Positions 49,733 through 61,475 of a stretch of DNA of 64,000 nt are shown here, piece by piece. This stretch comes from Apostichopus japonicus. Lineage: Eukaryota; Echinodermata; Holothuroidea; Aspidochirotida; Stichopodidae. Below the pieces are notes generated by a model that was not told the origin of the DNA, did no database searches, and saw nothing but the letters and a program-made list of their open reading frames with translations. The DNA is taken from positions 4,211,501 through 4,275,500 of the forward strand of contig NC_092575.1 in assembly GCF_037975245.1 (NCBI RefSeq), read 5' to 3'. The translations under genes and the position numbers were made by a program. Each line of letters opens with the position of its first letter. Positions within the stretch are counted from its first letter, which is position 1.

Positions 49733-50773
49733 GGCTATGTCTGGTATGCATTAAAGCTTGTAAGAAAGTAACCCTGGAGTGAAAACAACAGGTCTTTAAA
49801 ATGTTCTCTATTACAAACAAAAATATATATAAAAAAATACGTTAATTGGCTCATAACATTGACGGGTTTGAATTTAATAAAATGGAAAAACATCTTTTCA
49901 ACTGGTATCACGGGTTACTTAAGCTAACTTGGGGACATTGGGCTCCCTAGTGTCGTCCGCAAAACTTTTCTCCAACAAAAGCTTATTTCAGACTGTCGTC
50001 TCAATTGAAATGGGGCAATATAATATTTGTTCTATATCTATAAAGTATGTAACCACGACGATGACCTTCCTTGTATAATGTAAAATCGAGGGTATTGCAG
50101 ACGTCGAAGGGGTTGGGATAGCGCCAAAAAAGGAGAAATCTTCCAAAAGAAAATCATTTGCTAGTTACCCTTTCTAAACTGTTTTTTAAGCTCACTGAGG
50201 GAACAAGAAATAAATTAAAATGACGCAGCTTCCAGACCCCCTCTTCATGTTAATAGTAAAATAACTAGGAAGAAACATAAAAATATTGATACTGCAGGGG
50301 AGCTCTTGACGACCTCTACACTCTCAGCCAATAGAGTGTACCCAACCCCCCTACCCAGGGCAGAAACCAGAAGTTCTGAGTTAGAGGCGCATTAACAATT
50401 TACGGAGAGGTACAATACTCGTGTCCCGTAACTTTTGTACATATGATGGTGTTACAGATGAGTGTGCACTGTAGTCTGCCAGGGAATGGGCACCCCTTGC
50501 CGTGGATTGACATGCCTGCACCGGCTCAGATCAGGTATTTCAAGTTATTCCCCTCACGATGTTATCATTCAGGTCAAGATCCAGTTTTTTAATTCTTGAA
50601 ATAAGGTCTGAGCTATATCATTCTGAATCTTGACTTAATGATTGATTGCCTATAGATCTCTCCGATTTCTTCAAGAGGAGCAATAATTATATGCAGAAGT
50701 AACATTTACTATAATTTGAAAAAAGCTTCACTTAAAAAAAATGTTGCAAACTGATCTGCAGAAGGTTGGCAAT
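49733..50773. other. Intergenic stretch, no gene recognised
   Basis: Unique-looking AT-rich sequence between the LINE and a MITE. I see no coding region, RNA gene or repeat with support. Confidence 0.5.
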
Positions 50774-51513
50774 CAGGCGCCTAGCCAGGATTTGCTCATG
50801 GGGGGGGGGGGGGGTGTTTTGCTGGATACTGACATGGGGAGGGGTGTCCCCCTCCTTTTCGGCGAAACAATGGAATTTTAAGGCCTCTAGATGCAAAATC
50901 GTGCAATGTTTGAGCTCAAATCATGCAAAAGAATATTGAAAATTATTTTGTGGAATAATTCTATTCACATCAGAAATAAGTAATCCTATATAGACTCAAT
51001 TATTGATGCAAGGAAAATGCGAACCTAAAGAAACAAGCAACTAGGTTCAACTTCAACTCAAAAGTTTGAACTGTAAGAAGGATAATTTGGGGAATCAGAG
51101 ATAAAAAGATCAAGGGAATTGCGGACCTATAGAGTTCCCCTTCGTTTGGACTGTAGAAGTCTGTTGACAAGCAAACTGGGAACCCAAAGAGTTAACGGTA
51201 CTCTCACATCATTGACTTTGGCATATTTGGTATCACGGTTCTCTTAGAGTCTCACTAAAAGTAAAGCTAAATTCCCATTAGTGCGATAATTTAGAGTTTG
51301 TATAAATTGGGCATATACTGTAACGTGAGTCGTGACGATAAAGAAATTGTTACAGACGAAAGTCCAATCTTTTCGGCTTCTTCGCCAAGTCAGTTAGAAT
51401 GACATCTGCGCGTATCTCTCCAAGTCTCTGGTGTTTCTGCATATATTTTTGGGGGGCACTCGGGCCATGGGGGGTGTTTGAACACCCAAAACACCCCCTT
51501 GGCTGCGCGCCTG
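50774..51513. mobile_element. hAT-type MITE with perfect 8-bp target duplication
   Basis: Ends CAGGCGCCTAGCCAGGA and, inverted, CAGGCGCGCAGCCAAGG bound 740 bases. The flanks ttggcaat (50766-50773 and 51514-51521) are identical. G-tracts lie just inside both ends. No transposase is visible. Confidence 0.88.
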
Positions 51514-51850
51514 TTGGCAATACATGTACTATTTTAATAAATGTTGCTCATCTTGGAATACTATACTATAGCGGAACACAATGAATAAATGGTCACTATT
51601 CCAGGAAACCAAGCAAAGATAAGGTACGGTTTATGAACAACTTGGAATACGGTTCATGTTGATTCAAGTTCTTGTGTTTGTGAACGTACTGGTGACGGAT
51701 TTAATATTGATTTGTAAGTATATTGAAATAAGGTGATTTCGGAACAAAGAGGCATATAATGCTATTACCTGTAATGCAGTTTTCCACAGGCTATCAAATG
51801 ATTAATTATGAAAGACACGACTTTTAGCCCGTATTTAAATTGATATATAC

Positions 51851-52607
51851 AAAATTATACGGGTGTACCTTTTTAAAACCAACTGACTTCTGCGAACAAT
51901 GTATGCAGTCAGCTATCAACAGGTTTCGTTTACGTTTTAGCGATAACTATATAGCCTAAATTGTTTAGAGAAAAAATGGTTATGGTCGTGATTTTTTTTG
52001 GCAGATTTTACCTTGTCTTAATATTTTCTTACGAAAAATAAGATAATTGATAAGGTTCCAACGGAAGGAGGTACCTCAAAAACCCAAATATTGAGATATT
52101 TATGTAAGCATATTTTTCAAATGCAGGTATACCTACTATTTGTATGAAGGAAGTTAATTTTGATAATCATATTAGAATTTAATATTGGCCATTAATTATT
52201 AAATTATTCAATGAACACGTGTGAACGTAAAATTATACGGTTGTACCTTTTTAAAACCAACTGACTTCTGCGAACAATGTATGCAGTCAGCTATTAACAG
52301 GTTTCGTACGGTATTAGCGATAACTTTATATATTGTTTAGAGAAAAAATGGTTATGGTCGTCAAATTGTTTTGCAGATTTTACCTTGTCTTAATATTTTC
52401 TTACGAAAAAAGAAGATATTTGATAAAGTTCCAACGGAAGTAGGTACTGTAACAACCCAAATATTGAGATATTTATGTAAGCATATTTTTCAAATGCAGG
52501 TATACCTACTATTTGTATTAAGGAAGTTAATTTTGATAATCATATTAGAATTTAATATTGGCCATTAATTATTAAATTATTCAATGAACACGTGTGAACG
52601 TAAAATT
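51851..52607 (+). repeat. Tandem duplication, 378-bp unit
   Basis: Two near-identical head-to-tail units start aaaattatacggntgtacct at 51851 and 52229. Both contain tgcgaacaatgtatgcagtc and agatattnatgtaagcatat or close variants. No coding signal is seen. Confidence 0.92.
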
Positions 52608-53065
52608 AGGAAATTGTTTTCTCGTTAGAAGTGGTAAATATTTATCCATATTTACTGAAATTACATTTACCACGTCATTCTCCAATCTATGTCTAATCTT
52701 ACACCGGTAAGGGTAACCTTACCATCCGTTTCAGTTTTGATCGTTGACTTAAATAAGCAATATTACTACTTCAACAATGCCAGAACACTCAAGTTGGACT
52801 GAGCTTTACCGATTCCGTCTAAGAGTTATGTAGCCATTTAATATTTTAGACCGCTTGAATGGGTAAAAAGTAAAACCGAGTGTCATGTTTACCATTATCA
52901 AGATCAGGATCGAGTTTCCCAAGTGTCAAAAAATCTTAACCTTACAGTCAGGACATTTTTTCTCTCAATAAGGATGCCTGTGGCAGCAATGGTACTAATA
53001 TACATGAATCAAAATAAAACAAAACTGTTAGCAAATGTTTATATATCCACTAAAGAGCCTGAGTA

Positions 53066-53148
53066 GAATGTGTAAAAAGTAAGAGGGCCTGACGTTTCAA
53101 AGACCCTGCTAGGATCGAAACGTCAGGCCCTCTTACTATTACACATTC
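53066..53148. repeat. Long hairpin, about 32-bp arms
   Basis: The arms 53066-53098 and 53117-53148 (core gtaagagggcctgacgtttc and its complement) flank an 18-base loop, aaagaccctgctaggatc. One small internal mismatch region is present. It lies in the presumed intron just 3' of the minus-strand Ig exon. It could be a MITE remnant or a structured RNA; nothing distinguishes these here. Confidence 0.85.
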
Positions 53149-53168
53149 ATGAATCAAGAAACATTTAC

Positions 53169-53459
53169 CTGCAATCTGTAAACAATACGTGTGTATGACT
53201 GATCCGTTTTCTGAACACGAATAAACACCTTCATATTTTAGGTCATCAAGAAAAATTCGAATTGAGTAACTATCCTCGATCAACTCAATATCACCAAAGT
53301 CATGTTTTCTCATCGCCGTTGTCTCCGCAAAGAGTAAAATGGCTTTATCTTTCCTCCAAGACTTAGCTTTTGTATTTGATGTATTACAATCAAGTTGCAC
53401 ATGATCGCCGACGCTGGCAATTTTCGTCGGCGTGTCAAGGGAGATGTTGGCTGAACATC
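53169..53459 (-). CDS. Second Ig gene, exon 2 (V-type Ig domain)
   Basis: Acceptor ttttgttttcag and donor G|GTAAAT bound 291 bases (97 codons), phase 1-1. The domain has both canonical cysteines: VQLDCNTS in strand B and YEGVYSCSEN in strand F (DLKYEGVYSC fits the D-x-G-x-Y-x-C rule). The core Trp is in KSWRKDK. An extra Cys pair (GCSANI near the start and TYCLQI near the end) may bond. N-glycosylation is possible at NIS, NTS and NGS. Later exons on the minus strand were not identified, so it is unknown whether the product is secreted or anchored. It converges on the main receptor gene. Confidence 0.8.
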
Positions 53460-53558
53460 CTGAAAACAAAATTTAGTTCAAAAATGAACGTTAAGACAGA
53501 AAAGGACATGGTAAAAATATCCACAATTTAGGACGATATTAAACCAACAAATGTTTAC

Positions 53559-53601
53559 CTGTGACAGCTATCAAAGCAGATGCAACAATCACAATCAACA
53601 T
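53559..53601 (-). CDS. Second Ig gene, exon 1 (signal peptide)
   Basis: On the minus strand the ATG at 53601-53599 begins MLIVIVASALIAVT, a compact hydrophobic signal peptide. It ends in phase 1 at a donor G|GTAAAC. The phase and position 99 bases upstream of the Ig exon fit exactly (G plus GA gives Gly). Confidence 0.75.
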
Positions 53602-55279
53602 AGTACTGCCAATTTCGCGAGATAAAATAAATCACGGTCAATATTAAGTAAATGATTCGAAATTTGGTCGTTGATATTAGATCAGCCTCATAGGTTTGTC
53701 ACAAAGGGTCTCGAAGTCTGTTATTGAAATCGTTACATCGCTTTGAGTAGTCCTCCCGTGTTTATGTCATTACCGAACCGACGGAAAGCGAAAGTTCCTG
53801 ACTTTATGATGACATGCACTGAATCTAGTCAGTTGTTTTTCCCTTTTTCTTTTTTGCTGATACAGTCCGCAGAGATACTTTTAAACATGGGTGGTTGGTG
53901 ATGGGGGTAGGGGGGGATTCTCAGAACAACGTGAATATTCTGAATAGTTAAGCAAAGAAATTCAAAAAAGAAGGAAAAGGGGAATGAAGGGCTATGATGT
54001 TCCCTATCATTTAGACAAAGTAACACTTAGATAAAGATGACAGGTACAATGAACTGATATTTATTTCGAGTTGAGCAAACTAAAAAGAATAGGGTCATCA
54101 TGATCATGGCTATAGTCTTTGACGTCATCATCAAAACCATCATCACTGACGTCTTTATCATCACATACGAACTAAAATAATAAGTGTTATATTCATAATA
54201 TTATGATTTAAACCATGATGTAAATCAATACAAGAATCAACAACAGCTTCAGTGACGAATTGCGCATAAATTATACATTATAATCATAGCACTGTACGTA
54301 CAAATACCCACAAAACAATCACAATAGTTTACTAATTTATATTTTCTCACATGCGTCGAACTCATGTTGAAGGTGGGTGAAGTGGTAAATATCATGATGG
54401 AAATGAGTTTTAATGTCAGCTCACTGCGACCGCCCGGTTATTGCAGCGTCCACTGGGGATCGAGTACCCAGTACGTTAGTGTGGTTGTGGGGATACGTAC
54501 TCTATCATTGTATATTATCACTGAAACTTTGACAAATCAACGACAAACAGGAAGCAAGACATGTAGAGAGAAAGCATGAAAATGGTCACAATTCTTTCGA
54601 TTCCATAGCTCATAGCCAATTATAGTCGTCAAAAAGGAACTCATATAGTTGCTTTTGCTCACGCCGATTTGTAGTGATAAAAGAAAGGTTAACAAATATT
54701 TGAGGATCATGCATGAAGCAGCCATAACATAGATTATCATAGTTTTTCATAAGAAGTTGAAAGGAAAACTGCTAAAATTGCATTGTGAAAGTAGCCAATA
54801 GAAACACAAACACAATGTTTCAATCACTAATCGTTCAGTTAGTCGTTAACATCCGTTAATTGTTTTTTTTTTTTTTTTTTTTGCAGTTTCGCTTCAGAAT
54901 TTATTTTTCGTCAAGGAAACACAAACAAAGGAAAAACATTTACTATTGACCGACTCGTATTGACAATTTTGACGAGTTTGTTAGTACATAAATAATAGAA
55001 TAGCATGCAATGTCTGAAATTAGTTTGACGTATTTTACATTTACGCAACTGGAGGTATAGTTATGATATATATTTTTTGCAATGGGTGATGTAGGCAAAT
55101 AGATAACTTCAATTGATTAATATATACACTCAGTAAAACTTGACTTATCCGAACGCGTCAAAACCGAAGGCAGTTCTAATACGAAATAATCCGAATGATT
55201 CAGTTTCCAATTTTATATTACCGTTCGTATAGGTTATGTGTAGTCTTCTATCGAAATGGCACGGTGCTCTAATAATTTG
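53602..55279. other. Upstream region of the second Ig gene, no further gene seen
   Basis: This would hold the promoter of the minus-strand Ig gene, but I see no clear TATA box or other defined motif. A T(22) run lies at about 54861-54882. Short frames lack support. Confidence 0.45.
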
Positions 55280-55833
55280 CAGGGGCGGATCCAGGGGGGG
55301 CCCGGGGGGGCCCGGGGGGCCCGGGCCCCCCCTTTTTGAAAATCCTGATTTTTTTTTTTTTACCGCGTTCGAGGGAAAGGGCCCCATGCGTGATCAGTGG
55401 CGTAGCTACGGGGGGCCTGGGGGCCGAGGCCCCCATGAAATAGGCTGGCCCCCACTGGCCCTCCCCCCCCCACTGGGAATGGGGTAAAAAAAATGTTGTA
55501 AAAAAAATAAAAATAAGTGCGATTCACTTATAATTTTTGTTCAATAATTTGGGAAATAGAGTTACACAATTACCTCGTCTGCATCTGGCAGAATAAGAAA
55601 ATACATTATCTGTAGTAATCATGAGAATTGTCACACAGCATGGCATGGCAATGGTCGATGCGACGATTGCGACCATATACCACGAACCTTGTTGTGCTGC
55701 GCGATATCGATATCTGCTGAAAATATGTTCAGTGCTTCCACCTAGCGCAACAATCTATCAAAAGATTGGCTCCGTTTGTACTGAGCCGAGGTATAAGGTT
55801 TTCATATATTGCCTCGAGTCAAATGAATATATG

Positions 55834-56567
55834 CAGGCGCGGATCCAGCGGGGGGGTCCAGGGGGTCCGGACGCCCTGCTCTTGGCCCCCCAAAAAAAGA
55901 GAGAAAAAAAAAGAGAGAGAAAAAAAGAGAGAGAAAAAATAATTAAATTAAACGCCAATTTTAAACATGTAGGACGTCAGAAAAGCGGTTATCCTCACAA
56001 GTCATCCAGGTGTGTCTTTTCCGTCAAATGAACTATAGTGTGCACGCGTGCTACAGGTGCCAAAAATGCCTAACGATCTCAATTTTCAGACCGAAAAGTT
56101 TCAAAATTGAGGTGGTGTTCGAATTTTTTTCGGCGGTGAGGTTACAGAGCGGTAGGCTGCTAGGATGCGCTAACGAATTTTTCATGAGCAAACCCCTCAC
56201 CCTTCCAGAATCCTGGATCCGGCCCTGCATCAAACAGTGGTGACGGAACGGGAGGGGATTGGGGGCTAAAGGCATTATGATTTGTGTATCATCTCAACTC
56301 ATCTGATATGTAATACCATATTTCATAGATTGTTTTTTCTCATCAATTGAAAAATTGCAGACATGAGATCCATATTTTCAGGCTAGGTCCATGCTGCTTA
56401 GAATACTCGGGAAGTGCCGTTTCCGGCCATCTGGGGGTTTGTAAAGCCAAAAATTTTCTTGTACGCTCCGCGCCGACCGATGATGGCGCTCCGCTTAGAT
56501 AGTCTTACGTTCAGGCGCGGCTGGACCAGTCAGACCCCCCCTGTCACAAATCCTGCATCCGCCCCTG
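55834..56567. mobile_element. Inner hAT-like element, CAGGCGCGGATCCAG ends
   Basis: CAGGCGCGGATCCAG at 55834 and the inverted ctgcatccgcccctg ending at 56567 are flanked by atatg on both sides. The shared core tgtacgctccgcgcc plus ggcgctccgcttagatagt lies near its right end (56461-56503). An additional right-type end at 56212-56227 (cctggatccggccctg) shows a further remnant inside. Confidence 0.5.
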
Positions 56568-56844
56568 ATATGTCATTGAATATTCCACAAAACAACTTTT
56601 TTATGCCCACGAAACTGTCGAAACACTACTGGTAGAGATATAAAATATTGGGAATTCTGAAATTCCTGCAAACATGCGGCTGTGCCTGTTCAATACTCAC
56701 TACTGTATCGCCTTAAAAAATGATGAGTGGAAATAGTTTTTCCAGGACCGTATCGTATCGTGGGTATCGAGTGCGTCTGATATACGAACGTACGTACGTA
56801 CGTCTATGATGATATGCACTGTACTGTACTGATAAAAACATAGG

Positions 56845-57058
56845 TGAATTTCACTCCATGGGAGTGATCACTGAGCACATTTCGGTATAAGAGTGAATTT
56901 CCACTCCATTGGAGTAAATCTTTACTCCTAATAGAGTTATATTCACTCATATTAGGAGTGAGGGTTAACTCCAATAGAGTTAAATTTCACTCTTAATTTG
57001 AAGTGCGCCGAGTGATCACTCCAATGGAATGAAATCCACTCATTTGTTTTTAGAGTGT
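56845..57058. repeat. Array of short palindromes around ACTCCA-TGGAGT
   Basis: Within about 210 bases the words actccatgggagt, actccattggagt, agagtgaattt, actccaatagagt, cactcctaata-like and actccaatggaat recur in both orientations, giving many alternative stem-loops. The whole block reads similarly on both strands. Confidence 0.7.
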
Positions 57059-58724
57059 TGCTAGATATATGAAGAAGAAATTTACATACCAATACATGTT
57101 ATTGGTCATCGATTGGCACAAAAACCCAGATTCTGATGACAGCTGCCTCAAGAAACCCAATAAATGGCCTAATTAGCACCGAGCCACCAATGTGGACCAT
57201 TACCGAAACATCGATGCGTGTTAGTCTTCCATCCCCTTCCTCTAATGCTATTTAAGTCCACATGTGAGCATATCCTGCAAACCTACCGGTAGCCCACAGG
57301 GGTTTGAGTTGGGAGAAAGGCCTTGACAGCTTGAAACGACAAATGATGCCAACTTCCCTCAAGTTAAAAGTCTGGCTGAGTTGGCAAGGCCAGTCAGCAT
57401 GAAAGAGAAAAAACTTTTTTTGCATTTCTGTCACCAAAGTTGCACATCTTTTTGGTTGCTATTTTGCCTCACAGGTGCCATCTCCTGCGATCTGGGGGGT
57501 GCTGAAATCTCAAATTTTCTCTGTACGCTCCGCGCCAACCAAGGTGGCGCTCCGCTTAGATAGTAACCTCCGCCCCCCCCCCACAAGAAAGAACAGCCCC
57601 CCATGGCCCCCCCACTCAAAAAATCCTAGCTACGCCACTGTGCGTGTAATTTTTTTGTAAAATAAATTTGCAAAAGGAGTACACCATCATTCTGATAAAG
57701 TGAAGGTGAGAGGGGCACCCTGACTGCATCAATAGTCTCCATCTGGAAGGGGGCATCCAAGATGAAATGGCCTGGAGTAGCCTGGTAAAAAGTAGTTTGC
57801 ATCACCACCTACTCCCCAAAGACGTAAATCCCAGCTCATTGCTCGAAATTGCAAATATATGCCCGGCAAACCATGAATACATGATTTATTGGAAATCAAT
57901 TTTACTCCAAACTTTCACGAAAAGTAGCACCAGATTGCACCGAGGACCTCCATATTTTGTGAAATTTTCCAAAGGGGAGGGGGCACCCACTCCCCTTAGA
58001 CCCCTTCCCCGGGACGACGATTAGGCATTTCCCATCTGGGCCCCCCCCCCCCCTTCGGCGAAATCCTGGATCCGCCACTGATTTGTCTTTCGTAAATTAA
58101 AGTGAAACGCAGTTTGTTTAACAGGGATTCGGCATTTACTATTAGGCCTACTGGGCGTGATTTCTTGTGTTTATGTTATATCTATCTATGCGTAAAGGTT
58201 ACCTGTGCGCAATTACAGACGAAACCTTTTAAAGAAAAATGGCGTCGAATATAGATGTCTAGTATCACAATAATGAATGGTTGGATTGAACTCGGATAAT
58301 CCAGAATGCATGCGGCTACAAACCTCCGGATAGGCTATTCCACTGGATGTATTGCTTACTCTTTGACCTGTAAGCAGTAATCTGAATATTAATAAAGTGC
58401 ACGTATTAAGTACCATAAGTCCACCCCCCCCCCCCCCTGCCTGCCCTATCTTCCTGACTACGGCACAAGTCTGACAACAAAAAATGTTAATTCGCCATTT
58501 ATAGTGCCAATGAGTACTCATGTACCAACAATTCTGCGGTACGCAGATCCAAGCTGCGAATTGGGGCAATGAGACCCGCACGTAGTCAAGTAACTGACTC
58601 GGACACGAGTCGCACTTTCTGACATTAATGCTTAATAGGTTGGAACTTTTAACCATAACAGAAAGCGAGCCCATCCCTATACATACCAGGCAATGGAACG
58701 CGGAAAGCGGCAACGTGAGGCGCA

Positions 58725-58985
58725 GTCCACTCAGAGACCGTCCACACAGAGATCGCTGCTCAAATGCAAGCAGCCGTCCTCTTAGAGATGGTCGTTGATA
58801 CACAGACCGTCTACTTATAGATCGCTGCGCAAACACAGCCAACCTTTCAGGAACCGTTCATTCAGAAACGGTCTTGACTTAGAAACCGTCACAACTTAGA
58901 AGTGGTCGTGATTCAGAAAACGTCCAATCAGAGATCGTTCACTCGGAGATGGTCGTCTCAGAGATGGTCCATTTGAGTGACAGCC
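58725..58985. repeat. Degenerate short repeats (cagaga-cgtc)
   Basis: About a dozen variants of cagagaccgtc or agagatggtcgt recur every 18-25 bases (for example cagagaccgtccacacagag, gagatcgttcactcggagat). The 209-codon minus-strand frame at 58213-58842 runs through it and looks accidental. Confidence 0.7.
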
Positions 58986-58989
58986 AAAC

Positions 58990-59283
58990 TTGTATATTAT
59001 ATCGTGGGCGGGGCGTGAACTTTTCAATCACAGAGTCGAGTTGCGTCGACCCATCGCACTCGACACTCGTACTCGTTCATTGCTTTTTAAATTTTACTAT
59101 AAAATAGATGTTCGAGACGATATACAAATCGAGGAATTTGTGAAATCGGTTTCAGCAACAAAAGAATGGCAGATTTGCTTGATTATCACTGAATCGACTG
59201 TTGAAAGGATTCGTGCTTCTTTAGGCCTCTGGAAAAAAGAAGGATCTTTCGCAATACAAGACATGTCATTATGGGATAAGTAG
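58990..59283 (+). CDS. Unrecognised open frame
   Basis: About 97 codons; the C-terminal half (VRDDIQIEEFVKSV, EWQICLIITESTVERIRASL, GLWKKEGSFAIQD) has a protein-like composition. There is no proper ATG at its left end, no clear acceptor fixes a start, and I recognise no family. It may be an exon or chance. Confidence 0.15.
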   Translation: MYIISWAGRELFNHRVELRRPIALDTRTRSLLFKFYYKIDVRDDIQIEEFVKSVSATKEWQICLIITESTVERIRASLGLWKKEGSFAIQDMSLWDK

Positions 59284-61475
59284 GCTAATTGCCTAACGTT
59301 ACAAGCGTAAGGGGTGTTTGTGTGGCTTAAAGAGTTGAGTAAAGTATAACTAACGTCAGTATGATGAGTTTAAGAGTACGGTGCTGATATTCCTCAGCCT
59401 GCAGCCAATCCCTCATACTAGACTTGACCCTCATACTAGGTTGTTTTGACCCCTTTCATTCAGTATCGATTTTAACTCAATCTTTGAGAGTTTGTGTATG
59501 TTGAGCCGACGTATACAATTAAGCCTACTTGTACCACCCAAATTGATTTTTGACTATTAAGTCGTGATTAAAGTTTTAATGTTCTACAAAAAAAAATGAT
59601 TTGTTGGTACGAATTATTATTTTGCTGTAAAGAAATACTTGTTCGTTATATTGAAATAATACTTGGTAAAAATGAAGTATTATTTCATATTAATGAATTT
59701 TTAATTTGCTACAATTAATGTATTATTAATAAGTACCATACATGAAGAATTTTTAACATGCAACTATATTCAAATTTTTAATGCAACATACGAATTGTAA
59801 TTTCTTAAAAATGATTATTGATTTATTATAACATTAAAACGAACCATTTTTTGTGTGTCTTTTATCAATAACGATTGGATTAAACACCTTTCCTTCATCA
59901 AATTCAGTAATAACCAGACATATATATTGGTTAATGACTGAGAAATTGACCTTCGAAAATTAAAAATTGAACCTAAGTAAATATTAATGAGGAGTGACGT
60001 CAAGAAAATGCATATTCTACAAGAAAAGAAAGCACTTTCCCACCGCTGACGGTCGCAGGAACTTCGCCTGAGCCAATGATGTCCGCGAACTGATCAGTTA
60101 ATGCGCGATTATAATTAGGGGAAATTTATATAATATTGTTAGGGATAATTGCATTCAACTGGGGGTGTATTAATCTAGAAGGGGGTTTATCTCACGACTG
60201 TGGGATAGCATTCATTGTTACTCTGTTAAGCATTATTTTATTAAGTATTTAAGTGTATACCACACCGAATTCAAACGGGGGAATTCCTCTCTCCCGTCTC
60301 AATAGTTGAGTAACCCTGACCGTATTAAATTCAGTACGGGTTGGGAAAATTAAATAACTTGGGTTTTGTGTCTTTATTTCATCTGCGTTAGGGGCTATTA
60401 CTCTAACCTAAATAGAGGGCGGACGAACCACGGGTTACATGTGTATGCAACCCCTTGCCCTGGCTACGTTCCTGCTGTGTACACAGCTTGCGGGGCTGTG
60501 GCTCGGGAGTTATGTAAAACTTAACGTGTTAACGTAACTTTATGGTGCCTCAGTACTGCACTCTGTGCTATAGGGAGTCACATGTCTACAGCACTAGTCT
60601 GTTTAGCAAACGCATGAAAACAAAATTTTAAAGATTTCATCGTATTCACGTGCCAATAACCAGATAAGTATTTCCTTTCAGGAATGGTTGCTTACTTTTG
60701 CCCGAGTAACGGTCGGGGCATTACTAACCACAGATACCCGTGAGTTAGGCAAGTGCAAATAGCAAAGCCATACACGAAGAAGGAAAACAAAGTAAATCCT
60801 ATCATTGAAGCCGATTATCACCCGCTCATTGGACGCTCACTGGACGTGTATATAGAATAGATCTGTCCATGAGTATAGACCGAGTCGAGTCCACAGTAGC
60901 ATTTCCGTGAAGCCTTGACACCCTTAACCTCGAAGAAAGTGGAAATAGTATGGTTTCAAAATTGACGCACCTGATTTTTGGTAACTGCCATGTTTATTAT
61001 ATTATAACAATAAAGTGCAGGTCTTTAACCAATTACTACATTGATAACCTGATTATACGTAGGTCGAAACCTATCCTACAATCAGTGTCGTTTTAGTTCC
61101 TTCTTAATTTCTAGTGGTTATCAAAATACGACATACGCCACCAATTTAAGATCACCCCCCCCCCCCCGTCAGGTCTTTCCGCCAAACTGTTATGGTTGTA
61201 CAATGATAAACTCTGTGTTGTTTTATTGTCCTAGTGAACTTAAAAGTGAAGTTTCATTAGATGATATCAAAACATACGTAAGAGCGTATTGCTTTAGCAG
61301 TCTAATTATTCAAACAGGTGTTCACATCGAACTCATAAAGGGTTGGTAACGAACGCTTGGATGGGTCGTGAAACCTTCATGCAATCATATGATTCGATAG
61401 AATCTACATCAAACTTCACTTTAAGTTCGTTTAATTGGGATATTCTATCTCATTTCATGCTTTGCATTACAGGAC
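59284..61475. other. Intergenic stretch; possible LTR-like tail
   Basis: Mostly AT-rich unique sequence. The block 60137-60439 (tgttagggat ... acgggttaca, with a TATA-like tatttaag) looks like a solo LTR with TG/CA ends, but no target duplication or second LTR is seen. A C(15) tract lies at about 61155. Confidence 0.3.

Larger units (their letters stand above)
55395..57640. mobile_element. Nested hAT-like element, CAGTGGCGTAGCTACG ends
   Basis: CAGTGGCGTAGCTA(C) at 55395 is inverted at the right end tagctacgccactg, finishing at 57640. The flanks tgcgtgat and tgcgtgta share their first six bases. Close to its right end it has the core ctgtacgctccgcgccaac plus ggtggcgctccgcttagata (57520-57562). 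Confidence 0.6.
55280..58080. mobile_element. Nested cluster of hAT-like elements, outer pair
   Basis: CAGGGGCGGATCCAGG at 55280 pairs with cctggatccgccactg ending at 58080. The five bases atttg lie immediately outside both. Poly-G tracts lie inside the left end and poly-C inside the right. Several other left and right ends lie within, so the pairing shown is the most economical but not certain. Confidence 0.45.

Noticed and set aside
52913-52960. Possible third exon of the minus-strand Ig gene after a ccacag acceptor
   Set aside because: The frame is open for only about two dozen codons with a poor pyrimidine tract and no membrane or Ig signature.
58213-58842. 209-codon minus-strand frame
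   Set aside because: No recognisable domain, low-complexity glycine run from a poly-C tract, and it crosses a short-repeat block; no splice or promoter support.
60137-60439. Solo LTR
   Set aside because: Plausible start and end bases and a TATA-like motif, but no target duplication and no second copy; kept only as a remark.
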